From: Labilithrix sp.
Lineage (GTDB): Bacteria; Myxococcota_A; Polyangia; Polyangiales; Polyangiaceae
NCBI GenBank assembly: GCA_019637195.1
Contig: JAHBWA010000002.1
Span: 1-64,000 of the forward strand
Direction of reading: 5' to 3'
DNA: 64,000 nucleotides
A model generated the notes under the pieces. It ran no database searches. It worked only from the letters and a program-made list of their open reading frames with translations, and was not told the DNA's origin. The position numbers were made by a program, and so were the translations under genes. This document shows positions 27,435 to 35,415 of the stretch, piece after piece. The number at the start of each line of letters is the position of its first letter. The first letter of the stretch is position 1.

Positions 27435-28361
27435 ATGGCGCTGACCGACCGCGTGAAGCAGATCCTGTCCTGGTACGGCTCGGACAACCCCGGCGTACGG
27501 GCGAACCTCGTACGTATGCTGAACCACGGCAACCTGGCCGGGACCGGGAAGATGGTCATCCTCCCCGTCGACCAGGGCTTCGAGCACGGCCCCGCGCGCT
27601 CGTTCGAGCCGAACCCCGAGGGCTACGATCCCGAGTACCACGTGCAGCTCGCGATCGACTCGGGCTGCAACGCGTACGCGGCGCCGCTCGGCTTCCTCGA
27701 GTCCGTGGCCGACCGCCACGCCGGCGAGATCCCGCTCATCTTGAAGCTGAACAACTCGGACACGCTCGCGAAGGTCGACCAGCCGGCGAGCGCCGTCACC
27801 GCCTCGGTGCGCGACGCCGTCCGCCTCGGCTGCACGGCGATCGGCTACACGATCTACCCGGGCTCGGGTCACCGCAACCAGATGTACGAGGACCTCCGCG
27901 AGATCATCCTCGAGGCCAAGGACGCCGGCCTCCCGTCGATCGTGTGGGCCTACCCGCGCGGCGCCGGGCTCTCGAAGGAAGGCGAGCAGGCGATCGACGT
28001 CACCGCGTACGCGGCGCAGATCAGCGCGCAGCTCGGCGCACACGTCATCAAGGTCAAGCCGCCGAAGGATCACATCGAGCAGGCCGAGGCCAAGAAGGTC
28101 TTCGAGAAGTACGGCATCGCGACCAAGACGCTCTCCGAGCGCGTGCGCCACGTCGTGAAGTCGGCGTTCAACGGCAAGCGCATCGTCATCTTCTCGGGCG
28201 GCGAGTCGAAGGACACGCCGGCGCTCCTCGACGAGGTGCGCGAGCTCGCCAAGGGCGGCGCGTTCGGCTCGATCATGGGACGCAACGCGTTCCAGCGACC
28301 GAAGGCCGAGGCGATCAAGCTCTTGCAGGACGTCGAGGACATCTTCAAGAAGGGCGGCTGA
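27435..28361 (+). CDS. fbaB: Class I fructose-bisphosphate aldolase (FbaB/DhnA type)
   Basis: A 308-aa Schiff-base aldolase of the archaeal/DhnA family: MVILPVDQGFEHGP, YTIYPGSGHRNQMYEDL, HVIKVKPPKDH with the likely Schiff-base Lys, and IVIFSGGESKDT and FGSIMGRNAFQRP for phosphate binding. It cleaves or makes fructose-1,6-bisphosphate. AAGGAG at 27421-27426 and ATG 27435 (8 nt apart) fix the start. The pairing with divergent fbp suggests a gluconeogenic role. Confidence 0.95.
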   Translation: MALTDRVKQILSWYGSDNPGVRANLVRMLNHGNLAGTGKMVILPVDQGFEHGPARSFEPNPEGYDPEYHVQLAIDSGCNAYAAPLGFLESVADRHAGEIPLILKLNNSDTLAKVDQPASAVTASVRDAVRLGCTAIGYTIYPGSGHRNQMYEDLREIILEAKDAGLPSIVWAYPRGAGLSKEGEQAIDVTAYAAQISAQLGAHVIKVKPPKDHIEQAEAKKVFEKYGIATKTLSERVRHVVKSAFNGKRIVIFSGGESKDTPALLDEVRELAKGGAFGSIMGRNAFQRPKAEAIKLLQDVEDIFKKGG

Positions 28362-28382
28362 CGGCGAGCCGGCGCGGCCAGC

Positions 28383-28742
28383 TCATCGCGGCTCGCGCGC
28401 GCCACCGTCACGGATCGTGCTGGGCGCGCCTTCGCGCAAGGCGCCTTCGCGCGACGTGATCTTGCGCTCGTCGCGCGGCGCGGCTTCGCGCGTCGCGGCC
28501 TCGCGCGACGAGCGCAGCGTCGCGGCCTCGTTCGTCGCGGCCTCGTTCGTCGCGGCCTCGTTCGTCGCGGCCTCGTTCGTCGCGGCCTCGTTCGTCGCGG
28601 CCTCGTTCGTCGCGGCCTCGCGCGACGAGCGCAGCGTCGCGGGCGCCGGCGCGACCTCGTACTCGTCGCGCCGGCCGAAGCAGCGCTTGTTCCAAATGAG
28701 GGCCTCGAAGAGATCCTTCGTCGCGACGTACGTGGTGTGCAT
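28383..28742 (-). CDS. Small protein with AATNE pentapeptide repeats
   Basis: A 119-aa protein of unknown family. The N-terminus MHTTYVATKDLFEALIWNK and RRDEYEVAPAPATLRSSRE is followed by six perfect AATNE units plus AAT, a second LRSSREAAT, and a charged tail. AAGGAG lies 12 nt before ATG 28742, supporting translation. The repeat is also an exact 15-bp DNA repeat, so copy number may vary by slippage without changing frame. It has no signal peptide and is probably cytoplasmic. The plus strand is also open here, but only the minus frame has a Shine-Dalgarno. Confidence 0.6.
   Translation of the reverse strand: MHTTYVATKDLFEALIWNKRCFGRRDEYEVAPAPATLRSSREAATNEAATNEAATNEAATNEAATNEAATNEAATLRSSREAATREAAPRDERKITSREGALREGAPSTIRDGGAREPR
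28521..28620. repeat. 15-bp tandem repeat, 6.7 copies
   Basis: The unit CGCGGCCTCGTTCGT occurs six times without mismatch (28521-28610) plus a 10-bp partial copy. Longer direct repeats of GCCTCGCGCGACGAGCGC flank it. It lies inside the small gene 28383-28742 and keeps its frame. Confidence 0.9.
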
Positions 28743-28830
28743 CGTTGGGGTGAGCTCCTTCTCGCGACCGCGCGACCGCGCGAGCGTCGATCTCGAAGGA
28801 GCAGTGTGGAGCCGGACGCTCGCGGCGGCA

Positions 28831-28871
28831 GTCGCCCGAACGACGTCGCCCGAACGACGTCGCCCGAACGG
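28831..28871. repeat. 14-bp tandem repeat, about three copies
   Basis: The unit GTCGCCCGAACGAC occurs at 28831-28844 and 28845-28858, and a near copy at 28859-28871. It lies just past the 3' end of the minus-strand lipoprotein gene, upstream of the AATNE-repeat gene. Confidence 0.85.
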
Positions 28872-28882
28872 ATGACGCAGCC

Positions 28883-29710
28883 TCAGTACGTGAAGGTGCA
28901 GACGAGGTCGTCGTACGAGACGTCTCCTCCGCCGACCGAGCTGTAGTCCTTCAGCCCCAGCGCGAGCTGCAGCGTCGTGGGGGCGCTGCCCTTGAACGGC
29001 GACGCGAGGACGAGCTCGTCGCCGTAGCGCACCTCGACGGACGCGAAGTCCGTCGCGAAGACGACGCGTGTCCACTCCCCGACCGGAAACGATCGCGCGA
29101 TCTCCACGCCGTCCGCCGGGCACAGGCACGCCCCCCCGTCGTCCGGCGTCACGTCGATGCGCACCCCCGTCTCCAGCCGTCGCATCGCGAGCTTCTGCTC
29201 GAACCTCGAGACGCCCGCGGAGGTGCCGACGAGCTGAAAGATGTCGATCCACCCGAACGCCGTCTCGCTGGGGGCGACGTTGACGCGCAGCGAGAACGCG
29301 CAGCGGACGGCGGACGGCACCGGGTCGAGCCGGCGTTCCAGATATCCCGTCTTCGGGCGCGGGTTGTCCCCGGCGACGGTCATGGCGCGCAGCGACCGCG
29401 GCGGGCTGAGGAACTCCAGCCCGTCGAGGTTCGCCGTACCTCCGACCCGCATGACGGAGTCCCAGCGAGAGGCGAACAGATCGTCGTCGAAGCTCTCGCA
29501 GAGCGCGCCGTCCGGGCAACCGCCGTCCGAGCTGCCCGCGTCGTCGATCGAAACCGGAGCGACGTCCTCGGCCGCGTCGGCGATCGGCTCCCCCGCCTCG
29601 GGGACGGCGTCGAGCGGCGCGTCGCTGAACCCCGAGAGGTCCGTGAAGAGCGTGCACGCCGCGAGCGCTCCAGCTACGCATACGAACGTGACGATGCGTC
29701 GAGCTCCCAC
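28883..29710 (-). CDS. Hypothetical lipoprotein with LamG-like fold
   Basis: A 275-aa protein. The signal ends at LAACTLFTD (lipobox), then an Asp/Ala/Pro-rich linker and a beta-rich domain from about residue 68: GALCESFDDDLFASRWD, GLEFLSPPRSLRAMTV, TGYLERRLDPV and EWTRVVFATDF. This resembles jelly-roll domains of myxobacterial surface lipoproteins. The start is GTG with no Shine-Dalgarno; TAGACT lies 7 nt upstream within a 12-nt motif identical to that before the kinase gene at 2177. Confidence 0.72.
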   Translation of the reverse strand: MGARRIVTFVCVAGALAACTLFTDLSGFSDAPLDAVPEAGEPIADAAEDVAPVSIDDAGSSDGGCPDGALCESFDDDLFASRWDSVMRVGGTANLDGLEFLSPPRSLRAMTVAGDNPRPKTGYLERRLDPVPSAVRCAFSLRVNVAPSETAFGWIDIFQLVGTSAGVSRFEQKLAMRRLETGVRIDVTPDDGGACLCPADGVEIARSFPVGEWTRVVFATDFASVEVRYGDELVLASPFKGSAPTTLQLALGLKDYSSVGGGDVSYDDLVCTFTY

Positions 29711-29775
29711 GCCCGCGAGTCTAACGCATTCGGCCCTCGCGACCGAGCAACCCGACGAGCCGAGACGCCCCGCCG

Positions 29776-32256
29776 CTACCCCGGTCGCGCGTCGATCGCT
29801 CGCCGATATCGCTCGCGCCGCGTGACGTCGCGCAGGATCTCGTAGGCTTCTTCGAGCACCACGACGATCTTCCGTACGTCGCCCTCGAGATCGTAGAGCC
29901 GCGGCGAGAGGATGCGCGTCGGCTCGAACGTGCGCCGGAGCTCGACGAACGCGCGGCGGACCTCGTAGCTCGTGGCGTCACGCGAGACCCCGAGCAACGA
30001 GAAGTAGTCGCCCTCGTCGACGAGCTCGAGGCGCGCGCGGATCCGCGCGCGAAGCGCTTCCTCGTCGAGCGCCGCGGTCTCGGCGTCGACGGCGTTCACC
30101 GGGGAGGCGCGGCTCGGCTCCGCGGCCGGGAGCACGTCGAGGACGCCCAGCAGCGCGAGGCCGTGGACGACCGACACGATGTCCGGCTCGGGCGAGCGCG
30201 CGAGGAGATCGCCGACGGTCCCGCCGCGCGCGCGCGCCACGAGCTCGAGCTCCGCGGGCGGCAGCGCGCACTCCGAGAGCAAGGCCTGCGCGAGACCGTC
30301 ACCGATCCGGCTCGCGTCGCCGCCGAGCGCCTCCACCGCCTCGTCCGGCGAGACCGCGCGCCGAACGAGCTCGACGAAGATCTCGGCGCCCGTGGACGCC
30401 GCGAACACGCTCGGCTCCGAGCGGAGGCGCCCCGGGGGCTCCGCCTCGAGCTGCGCTGTGCCGCCGGCGAGGCGGAGCACGTTGGTGGCGATCCACTCGG
30501 CGTGCGCGCGAAGGACGCTCCAGAGCTGGTCCTGCCCGAGCCACCCGTGCGCGACGAGCGCGGCGCCGGCGTGACGACCGTAGGGCGGGACCTTGCCCGC
30601 GAGGCGCTCGACCTCGTCGCGAGGGAGCTCACCGCGCGCGCCGAGGAAGAAGACGAGCGACTCGCGCTCGGCGCCGGACGCAGCGGTCACGAGATCGCCG
30701 TCGCGGACGACGAGGCGCCGGACGACGCGCTCGTGCTCGTAACAGATGGCGCCGCTCAAGCGGCGAGCGATGGCCTCCGCGAGGAAGCGTCGCGCGTCGA
30801 CGGGGCGCGAGATCACGACGCCGGCCACCGGCACGCGCGCGGGCCCCTCGCTCGGCCCACGGGCCGGGCTCTGGCTGGGAGACGGGAGCTGGATCGTGGC
30901 GATGGTCACGCTGTCGGGTCGCGCGATCTCTGCGCGCGCCACGTCCCAGCGCGGGCCCTCCGAGCGCGGCGCGTCCGATGGCGACGGGTCCGTGCGGGAC
31001 GCATCCGTCCGCGAAGCCTCCCACAGCGGCGTGTCCGCGCGGGGCGCTTCATTCCAGCGCGGGTCGCCCGAGCGCGAGCCCTCCGAGCGCGGCGCGTCCC
31101 AACGCGAGCCCTCCGAGCGCGAGCGCTCCGAGCGCGGCGCGTCCCAGCGCGAGCCCTCCGAGCGCGGCGCGTCCCAGCGCGAGCCCTCCGAGCGCGGCGC
31201 GTCCTCCGACGCCGCCCCGGGTCGCTCCGCGCGCGTCGGCGGAGAAGGCGCCACGTCGAGCTGCGCGGTGACGGGCCGATCGGACGTCCGCCGGATCGGC
31301 GTCGCGTCACGCGCGGGGCTCTCGCTCCCGACGCGACGCTCGTAGGTGTGGGGCGTCGACGAGGAGCGCCCGGAGGCGGTCGTGTGCTTCGACCCTCCCG
31401 CGGTGGTGGGCTTGCCGTGGCCCGTACCGTGATCGTGACCGGCGCCGGTGCCGGCGCGGGGCTCGTGCTCCTCGTCCTCGTCGCCTTCGATCGGCTCGTC
31501 GAGCGACGCGAGCACGTCCGCCGGGAGGACCGTCTCGATCTCTTCCTCGGGCGTCGGTACGGGCGCGTCGGGGTGAGGCATGACCTCCGCCCGGAGCTCG
31601 GCCTCCGCGAGGAGCTGCTGGAGCTCGCTCGACACGGTGCCGAACGTCGCGAGCGAGCGCGGCGGGTCCACGAGATCCGCGAGCGACGGCACGCTCATCG
31701 GGAGCGGCGGCCCCGGCGTGCGCAGCCCAGGCGCCGGGAGCGACGGGGTGCTGGGACGCGACGGCGGAGCGCTGCCGAGGCGCGGCGGCGGGAACGACGG
31801 CGGCGGCGTCGACAGGCGCACGCGCGGACGGATCGACGGTCCGCCCGTCAGCGCCTCGAGCCGGCGCACGAGCCCGGCGACGTCGACCGGGCGCACGAAG
31901 AACGCGCTGGCCTCGCTGGCCAGCGGGTCCTCGCCGTCCTTGACGGTCCCCGTGCCCGTCGCGAAATAGACGAAGTCGATCGCTCCCGCGCCCGGCGACC
32001 TGCGAAGCTGCGCGATGGTGTCGATCGCGCCCGGCGCGTCGGCGTCGACGAGCACGACGTTCGGAGACTCGACCTGCACGCGAGCGACGAGCGCCGCCAA
32101 CGGGACGTCGACGACGACGTATCCGGCGGTGCGCAGCGTATCGGCGATCCGCTCGGCCTCCGGCGCGGCGTCCGTCGTGAAGACGATCGGCGTCTTCGCG
32201 AGCGCGCGCTCGTGGCTTCCGGACGCTCCACGCGCCTCATGCGTCTCGTCGGCCAT
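29776..32256 (-). CDS. Receiver-like / DUF4388 / J-like multidomain protein
   Basis: An 826-aa cytoplasmic protein. A degenerate receiver-like domain (about 22-138) has Asp71 in VLVDADAPG but Arg-Pro where a Lys is usual. A Pro-rich segment (145-187), an acidic/His stretch and DAPRSEGSRW repeats (about 352-435) follow. DUF4388 covers about 486-620 (SGAICYEHERVVRRL, VVRDGDLVTA). The C-terminal J-like domain (750-822) has YFSLLGVSRDATSYEVRRAF and LEEAYEILRD but FEP instead of HPD, so it cannot stimulate Hsp70 in the usual way. Similar myxobacterial proteins are scaffold or signalling proteins. GGGAGGG precedes ATG 32256. Confidence 0.82.
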   Translation of the reverse strand: MADETHEARGASGSHERALAKTPIVFTTDAAPEAERIADTLRTAGYVVVDVPLAALVARVQVESPNVVLVDADAPGAIDTIAQLRRSPGAGAIDFVYFATGTGTVKDGEDPLASEASAFFVRPVDVAGLVRRLEALTGGPSIRPRVRLSTPPPSFPPPRLGSAPPSRPSTPSLPAPGLRTPGPPLPMSVPSLADLVDPPRSLATFGTVSSELQQLLAEAELRAEVMPHPDAPVPTPEEEIETVLPADVLASLDEPIEGDEDEEHEPRAGTGAGHDHGTGHGKPTTAGGSKHTTASGRSSSTPHTYERRVGSESPARDATPIRRTSDRPVTAQLDVAPSPPTRAERPGAASEDAPRSEGSRWDAPRSEGSRWDAPRSERSRSEGSRWDAPRSEGSRSGDPRWNEAPRADTPLWEASRTDASRTDPSPSDAPRSEGPRWDVARAEIARPDSVTIATIQLPSPSQSPARGPSEGPARVPVAGVVISRPVDARRFLAEAIARRLSGAICYEHERVVRRLVVRDGDLVTAASGAERESLVFFLGARGELPRDEVERLAGKVPPYGRHAGAALVAHGWLGQDQLWSVLRAHAEWIATNVLRLAGGTAQLEAEPPGRLRSEPSVFAASTGAEIFVELVRRAVSPDEAVEALGGDASRIGDGLAQALLSECALPPAELELVARARGGTVGDLLARSPEPDIVSVVHGLALLGVLDVLPAAEPSRASPVNAVDAETAALDEEALRARIRARLELVDEGDYFSLLGVSRDATSYEVRRAFVELRRTFEPTRILSPRLYDLEGDVRKIVVVLEEAYEILRDVTRRERYRRAIDARPG
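30952..31203 (-). repeat. Imperfect DAPRSEGSRW-coding repeat array
   Basis: A run of about eight imperfect units of roughly 30 bp encodes DAPRSEGSRW, with shortened and diverged versions (SERSRSEGSRW, GDPRWNEAPR). It sits in the linker of the 826-aa protein and is charged and disordered. Confidence 0.75.
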
Positions 32257-32265
32257 TCCCTCCCC

Positions 32266-32397
32266 TCACTCCCCCTTCGACTTCGCCGGCGATCCGTCGG
32301 TCCTACCCGCCAGGCGCGCGGCGATCTTCGGAAGGAAGCCCGCCGTGTAGATGAGCCCGAAGATGAACGCGACGAGGACGAGCTCTCCGCGGGTCAA
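32266..32397 (-). CDS. TatA-like single-span membrane protein, 43 aa
   Basis: A small gene encoding LTRGELVLVAFIFGLIYTAG, then FLPKIAARLAGR and a short charged tail. One helix, a polar N-terminus and a following amphipathic basic segment look like TatA/TatE or similar small membrane proteins. TTG 32397 is 13 nt after AGGAGG; GTG 32409 is only 1 nt after it. The stop is 9 bp before the 826-aa protein's ATG, so the two are one operon. It could help export, or anchor the large protein at the membrane. Confidence 0.6.
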   Translation of the reverse strand: MTRGELVLVAFIFGLIYTAGFLPKIAARLAGRTDGSPAKSKGE

Positions 32398-32501
32398 GCC
32401 AAGGATCACCCCTCCTTCTTACCACCGCCGGCCTCGCGCGGGGTCACTCTCCGAGCGGCTGCGGCCCCCCGCGCGCGCCGAGCCTGTGCTCTCATGCTCG
32501 G

Positions 32502-33776
32502 GTGCTGTACGTGCGGATGGACGGCGTAGCGGAGCGCCACGCCCCCGCGGACCTCCTAGTCGAAGGCGGCTCGATCCGCGTCGAGGTCGAAACCCCCGTT
32601 GCGCTTCGCGACGCCGGCCCGTTCGAGCCGCTGGCCACGGCCGTCGAGACGAACGACGCGCTCCGCGATCTGCTCGCGCGCGACATCGAAGTCCCCAGCC
32701 TCCGAGGCTACCGGCGGCTCCGCTTCGCCCTCTTGGCGGCCGCGGCGCTGCCGATGGCGACGCTGCTCGAGCTCGACCGCGAGCTCGTGACCGGCGGGCA
32801 CGCGGGCGTCGGCCGCGTCCTCATCGACCTGCTCCTCGCCGCCTTCGTCGTCTTCGAGCTCACGCGGCCGACGCCGCGCCGCCCCGGGATCTGCGCGATC
32901 GCGCTCGCGACGATCGCCCTCCGCTGGGGTCTGGTCGCTGGGCGCTTGTGCGGCGCGGGCGTACATCCGCTGGTCTATGTCGCCGCGGCGCTCTCCGCCG
33001 GCGCGGCGCTCGTCCTCGTCACGCGCGTCCCGTCGCGCGCGCGCGTCGCGCTGGAGCTCCTGGGAAAGCTGGGGATCTCGCGCTCGCAGCTCTTCGCGGC
33101 GACGCACGCCGACGAGCCTCCCGGCGCTCTCGTCGCCGCGGCGGTCGCGTGCGCCGCGGGCCTCCCGGCGGTCCTCCACCTCACGCGTTCGTTCGGCGTC
33201 GGCCTGCTCGGTCAGGCCGCCGTCTTCATCGGGTTCGCGGCGGTCGCGCCGGTGATCGCGCGACGCGCCACGGCCCCCGGCGCGCCGGCGCCGGCGCTCC
33301 GCCTCCCGCCGGCGCGCATCGTCCTCGGCGTCGTGGCGGGCCTCGCGCTGACGGCCGCCGCGGTCACCGCGGGCCGGCTCTTCTTCGATCTGGGCACGGA
33401 GATCGCTCGATGCGTCGAGCGCCTCGACACCGAGGCCAAGCTCGCGCGCGCCGCCGAATCGGCCGAGCTCGCGCGCGCCATCGCGAAGGTGCGGGCTTCG
33501 ACGCCGCTCGTCCTGATGACGGCGGCGATCTTCCCGTTCGCCGAAGAGCGCATCTACCGCGGGCTGCTGCAGGACGTCCTCGTGCGCAAGTACGGGCGCG
33601 CCTACGGCGTGTTCGCCGCGTCGATCGGCTTCGGGATCGCGCACCTCGGCGTCTACCAGGTGGCGCTGTACCAGACCGTGCTGCTCGGGATCGGGTTCGG
33701 CATCGCCTACGTGGAGGGCGGCCTGCTCGCCGCGTTCATCGTCCACGCCACCTGGAACCTCCTCCAGCTCGCGTGA
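32502..33776 (+). CDS. CPBP-family intramembrane protease-like protein
   Basis: A 424-aa membrane protein. The N-terminal ~75 residues are soluble, then about eight helices. The C-terminal CPBP (CAAX/Abi) signature is complete: FPFAEERIYRGLLQ with the Glu-Glu and Arg, IGFGIAHLG with His, and FIVHATWNLLQ with His and Asn. Members cleave membrane peptides or act in immunity and signalling. The target is unknown. GTG 32502 is the start, with ATG 32517 as an alternative. Confidence 0.87.
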   Translation: MLYVRMDGVAERHAPADLLVEGGSIRVEVETPVALRDAGPFEPLATAVETNDALRDLLARDIEVPSLRGYRRLRFALLAAAALPMATLLELDRELVTGGHAGVGRVLIDLLLAAFVVFELTRPTPRRPGICAIALATIALRWGLVAGRLCGAGVHPLVYVAAALSAGAALVLVTRVPSRARVALELLGKLGISRSQLFAATHADEPPGALVAAAVACAAGLPAVLHLTRSFGVGLLGQAAVFIGFAAVAPVIARRATAPGAPAPALRLPPARIVLGVVAGLALTAAAVTAGRLFFDLGTEIARCVERLDTEAKLARAAESAELARAIAKVRASTPLVLMTAAIFPFAEERIYRGLLQDVLVRKYGRAYGVFAASIGFGIAHLGVYQVALYQTVLLGIGFGIAYVEGGLLAAFIVHATWNLLQLA

Positions 33777-34225
33777 CGCGCGAGCTCGCGGACGACGCGT
33801 CGGGCTCGGGGCGGCGTTCGGTCCGGCGACGCGTCGATCGGGCCCGGTCTACCGATCCGCGCTCGAGGTGGACGCGCTGCTCGGCGTGAGGGGGCGCACG
33901 GGGTTGACGATCGTCCCCGGCCGGCCTCGCGGCCGGGCGCGCCGGGCCGCGTTCGGCCGCTCCGTCTCCGCGCTCGGCGCCCCGGAGAAGCCCAGGACGG
34001 GTGTGAGCGACAACTTCATATGCGACAATGTAGCCCATCTCGGAGGGAGCGCAACGGCGACGCCGGGTGATTCAGAATCGAAGAACTCCAGAGTCCTTTC
34101 CGGCGGCTGCGCGTTCTCCGAGCCGCCCCCCGCGCTTCGCCTCCCGGCTGGTCCCGCTGCGGGCCGCCCGGGGCCCTGGGGGCCGGCGCGTTGTTGGGAG
34201 CTTCGAAGCACGCTAAACCCGCCTC
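33777..34225. other. Intergenic region with a hairpin
   Basis: This 449-bp stretch follows the CPBP gene. CCCGGCC/GGCCGGG (33916-33937) could form a 7-bp stem, a possible terminator without T-tract. A less GC-rich patch (34009-34100) contains TTCATATG and no gene. The end carries the promoter of the 34226 gene. Confidence 0.45.
34191..34219 (+). promoter_or_regulatory. Probable leaderless promoter
   Basis: TTGTTG (34191-34196), a 17-bp spacer and TAAACC (34214-34219). Transcription should start at or near the GTG at 34226, seven bases after the -10. No Shine-Dalgarno is present. Confidence 0.4.
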
Positions 34226-34897
34226 GTGTCGCGGCGCGCTCTCGTCCTCGGTGCCACGGGTCTCGTCGGGAGCCGCGCGGTCGCGCATCTGATCGACTCG
34301 CCCGCGTACGGGCGCGTGACCTGCCTCGTTCGGCGCGCGACGCTCGCGACGAGCGACAAGCTCCACGAGCGCGTCGTCGACTTCTCGAAGCTGACGTCCG
34401 ACGACGTCGATCCGGCGGACGATCTCTACTGCGCGATCGGCTCGACGATGAAGAAGGCCGGGAGCCGCGAGGCGTTTCGGCGGATCGACCTCGACCTGCC
34501 GCTCCGCGTCGCCGAGCTCGCCGTCGCGGCCGGCGCGAAGCGGATCGCGCTGGTCTCGAGCGTCGGCGCCTCGGCCGAGGCGAGGAGCTTCTACCTGAGG
34601 ACGAAGGGCGAGCTCGAGGAGGCGCTGGCCTCGCTCCCGCTCACGGCGCTGCATGTCATGCGCCCGAGCCTCTTGCTCGGAGATCGCAGCGAGTCGCGCC
34701 CCGGCGAGGCGATCGCGACCGTGCTCGCCCGCGCGACGAACGGGCTGCTGGTCGCGGGCCTCCGCAAGTGGCGCGCGATCGACGTCGACGACGTCGGGCG
34801 CGCCATGGTCGCCGCGATGACGAGCCCCGATCCCGAGCCCGCGCGGCAGGTCCACGAGCACGACGCGATCGTCGCGCTCGCGCGCTCGGGGCGCTGA
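34226..34897 (+). CDS. NAD(P)-binding Rossmann oxidoreductase (SDR/NAD(P)H-binding type)
   Basis: A 223-aa protein of the atypical SDR family (similar to HTATIP2/nucleoside-diphosphate-sugar epimerase). The dinucleotide motif is GATGLVGSRA, then ALVSSVGASAEA and YLRTKGELEEAL with the Tyr-x3-Lys catalytic pair, and RPSLLLGDR. It binds NAD(P)H; the substrate is unknown. The GTG start has no Shine-Dalgarno. Confidence 0.85.
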   Translation: MSRRALVLGATGLVGSRAVAHLIDSPAYGRVTCLVRRATLATSDKLHERVVDFSKLTSDDVDPADDLYCAIGSTMKKAGSREAFRRIDLDLPLRVAELAVAAGAKRIALVSSVGASAEARSFYLRTKGELEEALASLPLTALHVMRPSLLLGDRSESRPGEAIATVLARATNGLLVAGLRKWRAIDVDDVGRAMVAAMTSPDPEPARQVHEHDAIVALARSGR

Positions 34898-34960
34898 GCC
34901 CACACCGCCGGCGACGTAGCCAAAGCGCCGACGGGGACGACTGACCCCGCCCAGCGAATA

Positions 34961-34999
34961 CCGCGGGCGCTGGATCTTTTTTTCGATCAGCGCCCGCGG
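34961..34999. other. Near-perfect hairpin with a T-rich loop
   Basis: CCGCGGGCGCTGGATC (34961-34976) pairs with GATCAGCGCCCGCGG (34985-34999), one bulged base, around a loop TTTTTTTC. It is 64 nt past the oxidoreductase stop. The T-run lies in the loop, not after the stem, so it is not a classic terminator. Confidence 0.65.
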
Positions 35000-35071
35000 A
35001 CCAGGGGGGGTGGGGCGTGGCGTCGGCCGGAACGGGCGCGTTTTCTCCACAGGCCGTAGAGGATCCGGGAG

Positions 35072-35134
35072 GTTGCCGTCGCGGCGGCGCAGGCCGATTG
35101 CGCAACCGACGGCGCCGCTGCGCCGGCAGGCAAC
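35072..35134 (+). ncRNA. Structured leader-like RNA candidate
   Basis: GTTGCC (35072-35077) pairs with GGCAAC (35129-35134); inside, CGGCGCAG (35085-35092) pairs with CTGCGCCG (35118-35125). An alternative stem GCCGTCG (35076-35082) with CGACGGC (35107-35113) overlaps the outer stem and crosses the inner one. The region lies just before a small open frame at 35152, so it could be a leader with two states. No known RNA family is recognised. Confidence 0.35.
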
Positions 35135-35151
35135 ATGCATTGCGGACTGGC

Positions 35152-35346
35152 GTGAAGAAGCCGCACCGCCCCCGCCGAGGCAAGAAGCTCGTAGCCGCCG
35201 GGTCCCCGCGGCCCTGGATGAGCGTGCTCGCGCTCATGGCCGCCGAGGCCCGCTCGGACGGCGGCGCCGGCCTGCAGCTCCTGCTCAACCACGCGAAGTT
35301 CAACGAGCGCCCGCACCTCTCGATCAACAAGCGCGAAGCCGCCTGA
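35152..35346 (+). CDS. Small basic protein of unknown family, 64 aa
   Basis: GTG-initiated, beginning VKKPHRPRRGKKLVAAG, then MSVLALMAAEARSDGGAG and LNHAKFNERPHLSINKREAA. The basic N-terminus suggests binding to nucleic acid or membrane. No Shine-Dalgarno is clear. A longer upstream frame exists but is low-complexity. It lies just after the structured region 35072-35134. The evidence is codon bias and composition only. Confidence 0.42.
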   Translation: MKKPHRPRRGKKLVAAGSPRPWMSVLALMAAEARSDGGAGLQLLLNHAKFNERPHLSINKREAA

Positions 35347-35415
35347 TCCGCGCTGTACCGCTCGCGGGGTGAGCGGGGTGCCTCCCCCCACGGACACGCG
35401 CGCCGCGCGCGCGAC

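Noticed and set aside
28521-28620. A CRISPR-like array
   Set aside because: Units are adjacent 15-bp tandem copies without spacers.
34961-34999. A classic intrinsic terminator
   Set aside because: The T-run is in the loop and no T-tract follows the stem.
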